Shown piece by piece: positions 15,992 to 23,746 of a DNA stretch of 64,000 bases. The stretch lies in assembly GCA_963777905.1 (NCBI GenBank), contig CAVZSM010000030.1, positions 1 to 64,000 on the forward strand, in the 5' to 3' direction. The number at the start of each line of letters is the position of its first letter. Positions within the stretch are counted from its first letter, which is position 1. Under the pieces are notes generated by a model. That model saw only the letters and a program-made list of their open reading frames with translations. It ran no database searches and was not told the origin of the DNA. This stretch comes from Trebonia sp963777905. Its GTDB lineage: Bacteria; Actinomycetota; Actinomycetes; Streptosporangiales; Streptosporangiaceae. Position numbers and translations under genes: made by a program.

Positions 15992-18631
15992 TCAGAGCAG
16001 GTGCAGCTCGACTGCCCGCTCGAGGGCCGCCGAGCGTGACGCCACCCCGAGTTTGCGGTAGATCGACCGCAGGTGGGTCTTCACCGTGTTGCGTGAAACG
16101 GCGAGTGTCCCTGCGATCTGCAGATAGGTGCTGGTCGGCAGGAGAGCGAGAACGCGCTGCTCGGCAGCGGTCAGGGACTCGGCGAGCACCCGGCTGGACC
16201 GCGCGGAGCCAGGCTGGATGGCGCGCACCTCGAGCGCCGCCGCAACCAGCTGATCGATGAACGGATCTGACCGCAGCTGGCCCGTGTGCTCAACCACATA
16301 GCCGGCCACCTGCGGTGCGGTGGTGATCACGGTGTTGAGAAAGCCCTGGCTGCGGGCTGTGTGCAGAGCGCCAGCCAGAATGCTCGCGGTTGCGGGATCG
16401 CCGCGCTCGATCGCGGTGGCGGCGACCAGTAGCTGGTGTACCAGCGCCAGGCGCGGCGTTAGGCCGCCCGGTGTTACTGCTCGCAGATGCTGCTGCGCGG
16501 CGTGGTGATCGCCACCGGCCAGGGCGATCCTGGCCAGCAGCAGTTCGCGGCGGACGCCCGGAAGCCTGCCGGTCAGCTCAGCCGGAGAGCACAGGTCCCC
16601 GAGGGACAGGCGCAGCAGCGTCTCCTGCTCATCGGCCCGGGCCACCAGCGCCGGGCTGGCCCCCTTGGCGAGAACCTGCCGTGCCGACTCGACGGTGGCC
16701 AGCGCCTCGCGGGCCTGCCCGCGAGCCGCCCAGATCTGCGCCCGGTCCAGCAGCGCCAGGAATTCGAAGAGCGGCCGACGCTGCTCGGTTATCGAGAGTA
16801 CTTGTTCGGTGAGCTGCTCCGCGGTGTCGAGGTCGCGGCGTTCCAGCGCGAGGCCGGCCAACGCGCGCAGATAGTCCACCGCGAAGAAATGCTCGCTGAA
16901 TCCCAGCCGCCACGCACCTGCTTCGGCGGCCCTGGCCGCATCGGCCGCCTCAGTTAGCTGGCCGACCTCGAACCAGGCCAGCGCGCGCGCAGCTGGCACC
17001 ATCACGAACGTGACTGGTTCGGTGACCATGGGTAGCGCGAGAGCTGCGGCTGCCTCGCGCTCGGCCGCAGGGAAGTCGCCCAGACAGGTATACGCGCGCA
17101 TGAGGATCAGCGGGACGGTGATGTCCCATTCGTCGGTGAGCTGCGCCCGCTCCTGGGCAGTCCGGGCAGTCGGGGCTGCCCGGACAGCCCTTTCCAGCTG
17201 GCCGGCTACCGCGTAGCGGAACGACTGAAACGCCGCGAACCGGGCGGCCAGCCTCGAATCGGCCGGAATTTTCCCGCCGCGCTCGAGCAGGTCAAGGTAC
17301 TCACCGCCGCGAGCTGTGTTACCCGACAACAGGAGGTCGGCGGCTAGGCCCAGCAGGCGGTCCGGGTTCCCGGCCAGCATCGACGGATCGACCGTGCTCA
17401 AGACCAGTGGCTCCGGCGCCGTCGGGACGCGCAGGAAGTCAGGCACGACTCGGTCCTGCAGGAGCGCCAGGGCCCGGTCAGCCTGCTGCGCGGCCAGATA
17501 ATGGTGGGCCGCACGCTGGGCGTCTCCGGCAGCCTCGAACCATTCTGCCGCCCGCGACTGAAGCACCTGCTCGCCAGTGTGGTCCCGGGCGCGCAACTCG
17601 GCGCGCAGGACCCCGCGCACCAGACGGTGGTACCGGAAGCTGGTCCGGTCGTCGTCGAGTGCCTCCAGGAACAGGTGAGCGGCATTGATAGCGTGCAGCA
17701 GCACGGCCGCATCCTGCCGTCCGGTGACCGCGGCGCATGCGTCCGCGGTCAGCACCCCGGTCAGGATGGAGGTGTCGAGCATGAACTGGGCCAGCTCGGG
17801 CTGCTGCTGCTCGAGAACCTCGGAGACGAAGTAGTCGGCAACGGCGTGGCCGCCGACCTCCAGTACCCGCGCCAGCCGCGCCGGGTCCGTGGTTCCTCGC
17901 ATGGACAGCGCCGCCATCTGCAGAGCGGCAGGCCACCCCTCGCTTCGGTGATGGAGCAGCGCCAGGTCAGCATCGGACATCTGGACGCCGAACTTCGCCA
18001 GCAGGTTGCGGCTCTCGGGCAGGGAAAAGTACAGGTCGCGGTCGCGGATCTCGTTCAGCTGACCCGTTATCCGCAGCCTGTGCTGCCGCAGCGGAGGATC
18101 AGAGCGGCCGACCAGCACCAGCTGGACGATCTTGGCCGGCCAGTGCTCGACGAGATCGGTCATATCCGGAGCCGCCGCGGCCGCCGCGAAATGGAAGTCA
18201 TCCACGATGACCGCCGAGCCCGGAGGCAGCTTCGCGGCATCGTTGGCGACCGACGCGGCAACATCAGCCGACATCCGCCTGTCCATCGCCAGCAGGTCGG
18301 CGGCATCGGTGCCAAACCCCGGGTCGATAGCCCGCAGCGCCTCGACGAAGCCAGCCCAGAACCGGACCGGGTCAACGTCGGCCCGGTCACACGACAGCCA
18401 GGACGTCATGCCGGGTGGCCGCGCCGCCGCCCAGTCCGCCAGCAGCACGCTCTTGCCCGCCCCGGCCGACCCCACCACAACAGTGAGCCGCTGAGCAGCT
18501 CCCGCCGTCAGCCGGTCATGCAGCACAGACCTTGTGATGAGCGTAGTGAGCGGCGCCGGAGGCCGAAACTTCGTCCGCGCGAACCGCGTGCCCTGCAAGG
18601 GGCTGTGTCCAGCTGTCGCGCCATCTGCCAT
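15992..18631 (-). CDS. Large LuxR-family ATP-binding regulator (LAL/MalT type), paralogue 2
   Basis: 879 residues from the ATG at 18631 (MADGATAGHS). The open frame continues another 207 codons upstream, but that part is low-quality and overlaps a plus-strand gene. P-loop GSAGAGKS at about 54-61, IVDDFHFA as Walker B, and a C-terminal LuxR HTH (LTAAEQRVLALLPTS ... SRNTVKTHLRSIYRKLG). Long stretches are identical or nearly so to LAL1 (8507-11131), including the middle repeats, so this is a recent duplication within the cluster. It probably senses a small molecule or partner through the middle region and activates transcription. Its targets are unknown; the dyad family around it is the natural candidate. 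Confidence 0.9.
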   Translation of the reverse strand: MADGATAGHSPLQGTRFARTKFRPPAPLTTLITRSVLHDRLTAGAAQRLTVVVGSAGAGKSVLLADWAAARPPGMTSWLSCDRADVDPVRFWAGFVEALRAIDPGFGTDAADLLAMDRRMSADVAASVANDAAKLPPGSAVIVDDFHFAAAAAAPDMTDLVEHWPAKIVQLVLVGRSDPPLRQHRLRITGQLNEIRDRDLYFSLPESRNLLAKFGVQMSDADLALLHHRSEGWPAALQMAALSMRGTTDPARLARVLEVGGHAVADYFVSEVLEQQQPELAQFMLDTSILTGVLTADACAAVTGRQDAAVLLHAINAAHLFLEALDDDRTSFRYHRLVRGVLRAELRARDHTGEQVLQSRAAEWFEAAGDAQRAAHHYLAAQQADRALALLQDRVVPDFLRVPTAPEPLVLSTVDPSMLAGNPDRLLGLAADLLLSGNTARGGEYLDLLERGGKIPADSRLAARFAAFQSFRYAVAGQLERAVRAAPTARTAQERAQLTDEWDITVPLILMRAYTCLGDFPAAEREAAAALALPMVTEPVTFVMVPAARALAWFEVGQLTEAADAARAAEAGAWRLGFSEHFFAVDYLRALAGLALERRDLDTAEQLTEQVLSITEQRRPLFEFLALLDRAQIWAARGQAREALATVESARQVLAKGASPALVARADEQETLLRLSLGDLCSPAELTGRLPGVRRELLLARIALAGGDHHAAQQHLRAVTPGGLTPRLALVHQLLVAATAIERGDPATASILAGALHTARSQGFLNTVITTAPQVAGYVVEHTGQLRSDPFIDQLVAAALEVRAIQPGSARSSRVLAESLTAAEQRVLALLPTSTYLQIAGTLAVSRNTVKTHLRSIYRKLGVASRSAALERAVELHLL

Positions 18632-18962
18632 AAAGCCTTGGTTTCCGGGCCCCGCCAGGCCCATAAATCTGTTCCCCGCTGCTGTGGTCCCCAAGTTGCC
18701 GATGCGAGTCCGACGACCGTAACGCGCGGGCTTATTTGACCACGGCGCGGGAGACGGGGTCATCACCCACCACGGGCGAACCTGGGCTGTGTTTCTGCTG
18801 CGCCGTGAGAGGCTGGTGATTCGATTGGTGGAAATATGCGCAACGGGCATGGGCTTGCTGCCGAATCTCAGATCACCCTCGATAGGGCGATTGCTAAGCG
18901 TCGGCGGCCGGGCAGGGTGGAGGCACGAAACAACAGCTAGAAGGCCCGGGGGGTGTAACCCG
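18632..18962. other. Control region with two imperfect dyads
   Basis: No gene seen. It contains a poor dyad-like site at 18763-18779 (TCACCC, 5-bp spacer, GGGCGA) and a better one at 18873-18890. The region separates LAL2 (minus) from a small plus-strand ORF at 18963. Confidence 0.5.
18873..18890. promoter_or_regulatory. 18-bp dyad box, copy 7 (one mismatch)
   Basis: TCACCC (18873-18878), spacer TCGATA, GGGCGA (18885-18890). One base differs from the consensus. It stands 72 bp before the GTG of the small ORF at 18963. Confidence 0.6.
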
Positions 18963-19178
18963 GTGGATGCGCAGACGTATGAGATCACGTTTTTGGGACA
19001 GGCGGGCACCACACTGCGCGCGGAGTTCGAGGATTGCGAGGTAACCATAGGTCCCGGCACGACCACCCTCCGGACCGAACTGCCGGATCGGGGCGCTCTG
19101 TCCGGGCTGATGGAGCGGATCAACGGCCTGGGACTCGACGTAATCGACGTGAGTCTCGTGGCGGAGCCCGAACGATAA
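18963..19178 (+). CDS. Small conserved-looking protein of unknown function
   Basis: 71 residues from a GTG, with a G-rich Shine-Dalgarno-like stretch about 10 bp upstream. The sequence starts with DAQTYEITFLGQAGTTLRA and shows alternating hydrophobic/charged pattern suggesting a small alpha/beta fold: two or three strands, then a helix (LSGLMERINGLG) and a final strand (DVIDVSLV). The longer frame from 18789 includes arginine-rich, non-conserved-looking residues and the dyad. I cannot assign a function. The box in front of it places it with the first-region regulon. Confidence 0.6.
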   Translation: MDAQTYEITFLGQAGTTLRAEFEDCEVTIGPGTTTLRTELPDRGALSGLMERINGLGLDVIDVSLVAEPER

Positions 19179-19188
19179 CAGGCCCAGG

Positions 19189-19206
19189 TCACCCGTTGGC
19201 GAGTGA
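19189..19206. promoter_or_regulatory. 18-bp dyad box, copy 8 (one mismatch)
   Basis: TCACCC (19189-19194), spacer GTTGGC, GAGTGA (19201-19206). One mismatch. It overlaps the first possible start of the broken permease that follows. Confidence 0.55.
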
Positions 19207-19592
19207 AGACGCGGGCCCGTGCGGACAAGTCCGAGACCCGCGAACTTCCCACGGGCTATCGGATCGGCGCGGGTACACGGGGTCCGCGGCTCCGCTGGTC
19301 GTCCTCACCGCCCTGGTGGCGTCAGTGTGCTGCGCGGTCAGCATCGCGGAGTTCGCCCGGCGGCTGCCGTCCGCCGGCTCGCTGTACACCTGCCGTAGCC
19401 GGCGCGGTGTACGTGACGATCGTCGGCTGGGCGCTGTTCGTAGTCATCCTGGCGGCTGTGGCCGGCGTGGCCCACCTCGGCATCGGCACTTCATCCTGGG
19501 TCGACCTGGCCCTGGTCGCCGAGCGAATGGCCATGATCGCGGCGCTGGCCGTCAGCGTCCTGGTCAAGGTCGGGCCGGCGGCCGGTCTCTGA
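19203..19592 (+). pseudogene. Broken APC-type amino acid permease fragment
   Basis: Two frames together give permease-like sequence. One reads LVVLTALVASVCCAVSIAEF then ARRLPSAGSLYTC, matching the helix 2 region of APC permeases (FARRLPSAGSLY). Near 19390 homology jumps to the frame reading AVYVTIVGWALFVVILAAVAG to a stop at 19592. It represents only about 100 residues of a normal 450-500, lacks the first helix signature and the last eight helices, and is frameshifted. It is a decayed copy, not the same sequence as the permease at 6070-7404. Confidence 0.6.
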
Positions 19593-19681
19593 TGGACCTG
19601 CTGCCGCTCACGGCTCTTGCCGGCCTGCGATAACCACCATCTGCCCCGGGACATTAGATGCGGCCCGGGGGACCGGCGGAA

Positions 19682-19699
19682 TCACCCTTGCGAGGGTGA
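19682..19699. promoter_or_regulatory. 18-bp dyad box, copy 9, upstream of DUF7144 gene
   Basis: TCACCC (19682-19687), spacer TTGCGA, GGGTGA (19694-19699), perfect, 69 bp before the ATG at 19769. Confidence 0.8.
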
Positions 19700-19768
19700 G
19701 GACATTCCAGGACGGCTCGGCAGGCTGGAGTTGCAAATTCCGGCGATTCTTATCTTTGGGAGACCGAA

Positions 19769-20500
19769 ATGACGTCGGCGACAATAAGGCAAACCAGGGA
19801 CGCAAGCCGCGGCGAAGGCTACTGGATGATCGTCTTCGCGGCCACGCTGCTGGGGGTAGTCGGCATCTTCAACTTGATCGACGGCATCGCCGCGATCGCC
19901 AACTCGCACATATTCATCGCCAACGCGCACTACGTGGTCGGCGACCTGCGCGCCTGGGGCTGGGTCGCCCTCATCCTCGGCGCGCTGCAGGTCCTCGCCT
20001 CGATCGCGGTAGTGGTCGGCAACCAGGCGGCCCGCTGGTTCGCGGTAGCCGTGATCGGCCTCAACGCCATCGGCCAGATGTTCTTCATCCCCGCCTACCC
20101 GTTCTGGTCGCTCATGATCATCGCCTTGGACGTGGTGCCCTGTGGGGATTGTGCGCCTACGGAAGCCGCGAGAACGCACTGCTTGGCCCCGACAACTTAC
20201 CGAACGAGCCTCCGGGGTGGACGTGGCGGCAAACGTCCATCCCTGGGGCGCCCGGCGTGCCGCCTGGGGCCGCAAACCAGGGTCAGGGTTTCCCTGGCGG
20301 GGCCGCGCGGTGCGCGAATATCCACATCCCGGAACGGCGCCATCATCCGCCCATGGCGGACCGGCACATCATCCGGCTCCTGGGTAAATCGCGCTTCAAG
20401 CAGGACCGCCGGGTCGGGGCGATCGCCTGCCGACCGCCACCCACCTCCGCTCGGCCGCTGCCTTATATGCCGGGCCCGCGGATCACCCATCAAGGGGTGA
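19769..20500 (+). CDS. DUF7144-type four-helix membrane protein, frameshifted near its C-terminus
   Basis: The first 120 residues carry four hydrophobic helices with GIFNLIDGIAAIANSHIFI, VVGDLRAWGWVALILG, NQAARWFAV and FFIPAYPFWSLMI, typical of the small actinobacterial membrane proteins grouped as DUF7144. After LDVV (about 20137) the expected ALWGLCAYGSREN continues in another frame, as if one G was lost. The frame as written then runs 120 codons of unrelated sequence through the first 80-bp repeat and dyad copy 10. A normal product would end soon after the fourth helix. The function of the family is unknown. The upstream dyad at 19682 suggests co-regulation with the other genes of this region. 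Confidence 0.65.
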   Translation: MTSATIRQTRDASRGEGYWMIVFAATLLGVVGIFNLIDGIAAIANSHIFIANAHYVVGDLRAWGWVALILGALQVLASIAVVVGNQAARWFAVAVIGLNAIGQMFFIPAYPFWSLMIIALDVVPCGDCAPTEAARTHCLAPTTYRTSLRGGRGGKRPSLGRPACRLGPQTRVRVSLAGPRGARISTSRNGAIIRPWRTGTSSGSWVNRASSRTAGSGRSPADRHPPPLGRCLICRARGSPIKG

Positions 20501-20521
20501 ACCGGGACCAAGGCGTGTGAC
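20442..20521. repeat. 80-bp direct repeat, left copy
   Basis: Matches 21577-21657 with three differences (one substitution before the dyad, one inside it, one inserted C after it). Each copy carries a dyad box. The repeats bracket the dead reverse transcriptase gene. Confidence 0.85.
20483..20500. promoter_or_regulatory. 18-bp dyad box, copy 10, inside left repeat
   Basis: TCACCC (20483-20488), spacer ATCAAG, GGGTGA (20495-20500), perfect. It is followed by GGGACCAAGG, which is also the left part of the DosR-like palindrome at 11223. No intact gene follows on either strand. Confidence 0.65.
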
Positions 20522-20539
20522 AGGTGAACCCCGCGCCTT

Positions 20540-21460
20540 GGTCGTCACGCAGATGAGGGTGAAGCCCAGGAACTGAACGTCTGAGGTTTCCCCTCTCCCT
20601 GCGCCGCGCGCCTGCAGGCGGAGTGAAGTCGAATTCATGAGCCGGGTCTTGGCAGGGTGCATTTCAAGGCTGAACTTCGCGAACCGCTCGCGCAGCGTGG
20701 CCAGGAAAGCCTCGGCGTCTACCCGTTCCTCGAACCCGATGATGAAGTCGTCGGAGAAGCGCACGATGCTCACGTGGCCGTGCGCGAACCGTTCCTACAC
20801 CAGTCGGCCCACAGGTCCAGGACGTAGTGAAGCTAGACGTTGGCGACAGCGGCGAAACCGGCGCCCTCTGCGACGATCCCTGTTACTGTCGGTCCTGCTC
20901 CCATCCTCGATGACCCCTGCGGCCAGCCATCTTGCAATCAGGCGAAGAACCTTTGATCACGATCCGGTGGTGAGGAACTCCTCGCGAGCGTCGACCAGCG
21001 GTAGAAGTCGCGGATATCCGCGTGGAGCACCCAGTTCACCTCTCTACTTGATACCGATATTAGCGCGTCCAGCGCCCTGTCGGCTGCGCCTCGCCCGGAA
21101 CACGTAGGAGAAGCCTCGGAAGTCCGTCTCGTAAACGGCGTTGAGCACCCCACGACGCTCGCTGGACGATCTTTCCCCCAGCGTGACGATACCGAGCGGC
21201 CGTTGCCGCCCGTCCGCCTTCGGATGTACACCCGCGGAACGGATTGGCCAGGTAACGCCCCCCTGCACCCGCCCGTGCATCCCGCACGTTCTCGTGCAGG
21301 TCCTGCTCTTACCCTCCAGGTCACGCCCTCGACACCCGCGCCGCCGACTTCTTGAGGTCTCGAACGCCCCATGAGCCGTGCACGCTGACATGCTGCAGCA
21401 GCCGTTGAACCGCGCATCCTTTCCCGTACTGCCACTGCCGCACGCGGTCCAGCTCACTTA
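20540..21460 (-). pseudogene. Decayed group II intron reverse transcriptase/maturase
   Basis: Pieces of one RT are spread over three frames. The conserved pieces read KADGRQRPLGIVTLG, NAVYETDFRGFSY, VNWVLHADIRDFY, VANV-stop-LHYVLDLWADW, VRFSDDFIIGFE and AKFSLEMHPAKTRLM. The catalytic YADD box has become FSDD, and the Tyr expected after VANV is a TAG stop at 20833-20835. The maturase X domain and HNH end are absent: the frame stops being RT-like about where the left 80-bp repeat begins. I found no convincing intron domain V nearby. It is a non-functional remnant of a mobile intron. Confidence 0.85.
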
Positions 21461-21576
21461 CCCCATTCCGGGTGTGCCAGCATGAGCCGACGGAGGCGTC
21501 CGCTTGCAGGCCTGCTTGCCAGCGGCTTTGCGCTCGTCGACACTCCCATACGCGATCCGCTGCACCACCATCTGCT

Positions 21577-21657
21577 CACCTCCGCTCGGCCGCTGCCTTA
21601 TCTGCCGGGCCCGCGGATCACTCATCAAGGGGTGAACCCGGGACCAAGGCGTGTGAC
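21577..21657. repeat. 80-bp direct repeat, right copy
   Basis: Second copy of 20442-20521, 1,135 bp to the right, in the same orientation. It has one extra C, and a T replaces C in the left arm of the dyad. Confidence 0.85.
21618..21635. promoter_or_regulatory. 18-bp dyad box, copy 11 (one mismatch), inside right repeat
   Basis: TCACTC (21618-21623), spacer ATCAAG, GGGTGA (21630-21635). This is the last recognisable copy in the window. Confidence 0.55.
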
Positions 21658-22055
21658 GGCCGGACAGCCGGATTGGAAGCCTAATTGGCAGTCAACGGTC
21701 ACAGGCGCCCCAAGCAGGCCTCTACCGCCCGGGCCGGAGGCAACTGAACTGACCATGATCGTCAAGTGGCCAGGTACAGCAGTAAGAGCACAGAAAGTAC
21801 AGCAGTAGGCCAGGGGAAGGAAGCCGGCCTGGCGACGTTCAGGATCCCGGATGCGTTTTAGGAATCACCTGGCCAGCGACCCGGGTGGTCTGGAACCTAT
21901 GGTGCAGGCCGGTGATCGGCATGATCTTGATGAGTGAAGGCTTGGGTGAGGCCAGCCGGAACGGGCGGCCCACCGTGGCGACCCTCAGCTCCACCCGGGC
22001 CGCAGGTCGGTTCCGATCATAGGAACCGGCCTTTTTGGGCTTCCGGCAGCAGCGC
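21658..22055. other. Gene-free stretch
   Basis: No coding sequence I can support. It contains a short direct repeat GTACAGCAGTA at 21774-21784 and 21797-21807. It marks the border between the dyad-rich region and the partner-switching genes. Confidence 0.5.
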
Positions 22056-23330
22056 TTATGGCGCCAGGGTGCCGGTGAGCCGGCTGAGCACCAGGACGGC
22101 GATGTCGTCCTGGGCAGCAGTGCTTCCTACCAGTGCGCGCATGATCTCGGCGCACGCGTCTTCGGCTATCGGCTCAGTCGTGGCGCCGGGAACGGCGGCG
22201 ACCAGCTTGCCCAGGGTCGCGGCGAGTGTATCCATGCCTTGGTCGAGCACCTGGCCGCGTCGTTCGACCAGGCCGTCGGTATAGCAGCACAAGAGCGCGC
22301 CTGGCGGGATGAAGAAGGTGGCGGACCGCCGTTGGGGGTCGTCGGCGGTGCCGATGGGCGGGTCCGGACCGAGGGGAAGCAGGCCCGCCTGTCCGCCTGG
22401 CGCGGCCAGTACGGGCGGGAGGTGGCCCGCCGAGGAAACGGTGAAGTCGCCGGTTCCCGGGGTGTACAGCCCGTAGAGCACGGTGGCCATCGCGTTCGGC
22501 TCGAAGTACTGGATCTTGCGGTCCAGCATGCGCAGCGCGGTGGCCGGGTCTGGGGTCTCCAGCACATAGGCGCGCAGCGCGCTGCGCATCCGGCCCATGA
22601 TCACCGCGGCCTCTAGCCCCGATCCCGCCACGTCTCCCACCACGACGCCGAGCTTGCCATCCGGCAGGACAAAGACGTCGTACCAGTCTCCGCCCACGGC
22701 ACCGGAGCCAGCGACGTACCGTGCCGCCAGGCCGAGACCCGGCACGGCGGGCAGCGCCGTCGGCAGAAGGCTGCGCTGCAGCGCTACCGCGGCCAGCGCG
22801 TCGTCCTGCGACATCAGGGAGTGCACGGCGAGCGCTGCCCGGTCGGCGGCCAGCTGCAGCAGCTCGACATCCTGCTGCTCGAACGGCTGACCGCTCAGCG
22901 AACCGACATGCAGGACGCCGATGACTCTGCCGCCGACGAGCAACGGCACGCCGAGCAGAGACCTGATGCCACGGTCCACAAGCAGCGGGTTCCGTACCGT
23001 AGTGTGGTCCACCCTGGTGAGGATGACCGGCTCGTGTGACGCCGCGACCCGGCCGGCAAAACCCGTGCCCAGCGGAATGCGCACGCCCTGCCTGACCTCT
23101 TCCTCGATGCCACTTGCAGCGGTCGCGATCAGCTGCCGGGCAGACTGGTCCAGCAGCAGCACGGCGGCGGTGTCAGCACGGAGCACTTCCCTCACGCGCT
23201 CGACCAGAGCACTCAGCAGCGCATACTCGTCGAGCCTGGACAGCGCGGCATCCGTCAGGGATTCGATGTCGCGCAGCCGGTCAGCGGCCAGCCCCCCGGC
23301 ACCGGGGTCCCCGGCAAAGGGGATAGTCAC
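22056..23330 (-). CDS. GAF-SpoIIE (PP2C) phosphatase, RsbU-like
   Basis: 424 residues from a GTG. A GAF sensor domain fills about 40-175 (LRADTAAVLLLD ... GVPLLVGGRVIGVLHVG). A SpoIIE/PP2C phosphatase domain fills about 200-420, with metal-binding GGDWYDVF, VVGDVAGSG, SSAGHLPP and CCYTDGLVERRG. Such enzymes dephosphorylate STAS anti-anti-sigma factors and so release a sigma factor from its kinase. It faces a STAS gene across a short gap and another STAS/kinase pair lies 400 bp further, so it is probably the input of that module. The GAF ligand is unknown. No membrane segment is present; it is cytoplasmic. Confidence 0.9.
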   Translation of the reverse strand: MTIPFAGDPGAGGLAADRLRDIESLTDAALSRLDEYALLSALVERVREVLRADTAAVLLLDQSARQLIATAASGIEEEVRQGVRIPLGTGFAGRVAASHEPVILTRVDHTTVRNPLLVDRGIRSLLGVPLLVGGRVIGVLHVGSLSGQPFEQQDVELLQLAADRAALAVHSLMSQDDALAAVALQRSLLPTALPAVPGLGLAARYVAGSGAVGGDWYDVFVLPDGKLGVVVGDVAGSGLEAAVIMGRMRSALRAYVLETPDPATALRMLDRKIQYFEPNAMATVLYGLYTPGTGDFTVSSAGHLPPVLAAPGGQAGLLPLGPDPPIGTADDPQRRSATFFIPPGALLCCYTDGLVERRGQVLDQGMDTLAATLGKLVAAVPGATTEPIAEDACAEIMRALVGSTAAQDDIAVLVLSRLTGTLAP

Positions 23331-23387
23331 GGGTACAAGTTACGCCCGCGTACCGTGCCGAACAATTACTCCGCCCCACGGGGTGAC

Positions 23388-23729
23388 ATGATCACGGGTG
23401 TGACTGAACTATCGGTATCCGTCAGCGTGGAAGACCGCGAAGGCGGTTCCCGCACCGTGGTGCGGCTCGCTGGGGAAGCCGACGTCACCACCCGGGCACT
23501 GGCCGAAGTTCTAGACGCCCAAGCCGCTAAGAAGCCTCGCCTGCTCCTAGTGGATGTCTCCGGGCTCACGTTCATCGACTCTGCCGCCCTCCATCAGATC
23601 GTCCAGGCCCACCGGAAACTCCGTGCGGACGGTTGCCGGCTGGAGCTCGTCGGCCCCAGCCGGGAGGTGGCCCGGATTCTCCAGCTGTCCGCGATCGATC
23701 AGGTGATCCCCGTCCGCGCGAGCGCCTGA
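23388..23729 (+). CDS. STAS-domain anti-anti-sigma factor
   Basis: 113 residues from the ATG at 23388; a GTG at 23355 in the same frame would add 11 residues with no better ribosome site. The STAS fold is clear: VRLAGEADVTTRALAEVLD, LLVDVSGLTFIDSAALHQI, and LELVGPSREVARIL. The DSAAL Ser is the usual phosphorylation residue. It would bind and sequester an HATPase-type anti-sigma kinase when unphosphorylated. It is divergent from the SpoIIE phosphatase at 22056-23330, with which it likely forms a switch pair. Confidence 0.85.
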   Translation: MITGVTELSVSVSVEDREGGSRTVVRLAGEADVTTRALAEVLDAQAAKKPRLLLVDVSGLTFIDSAALHQIVQAHRKLRADGCRLELVGPSREVARILQLSAIDQVIPVRASA

Positions 23730-23746
23730 GAAGCCGGCGTGCGGCG

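Noticed and set aside
18632..19252. A 207-residue N-terminal extension of LAL2
   Set aside because: It overlaps a plus-strand ORF and two dyads, has no domain resemblance, and LAL1 lacks it.
646..21635. Reading the dyads as intrinsic terminators or as a CRISPR-like array
   Set aside because: Most lie upstream of genes, lack T-tracts, and spacing between copies is irregular (hundreds to thousands of bases).
20540..21657. A complete group II intron
   Set aside because: No domain V-like hairpin or intron ends were found; only the reverse transcriptase remnant is recognisable.
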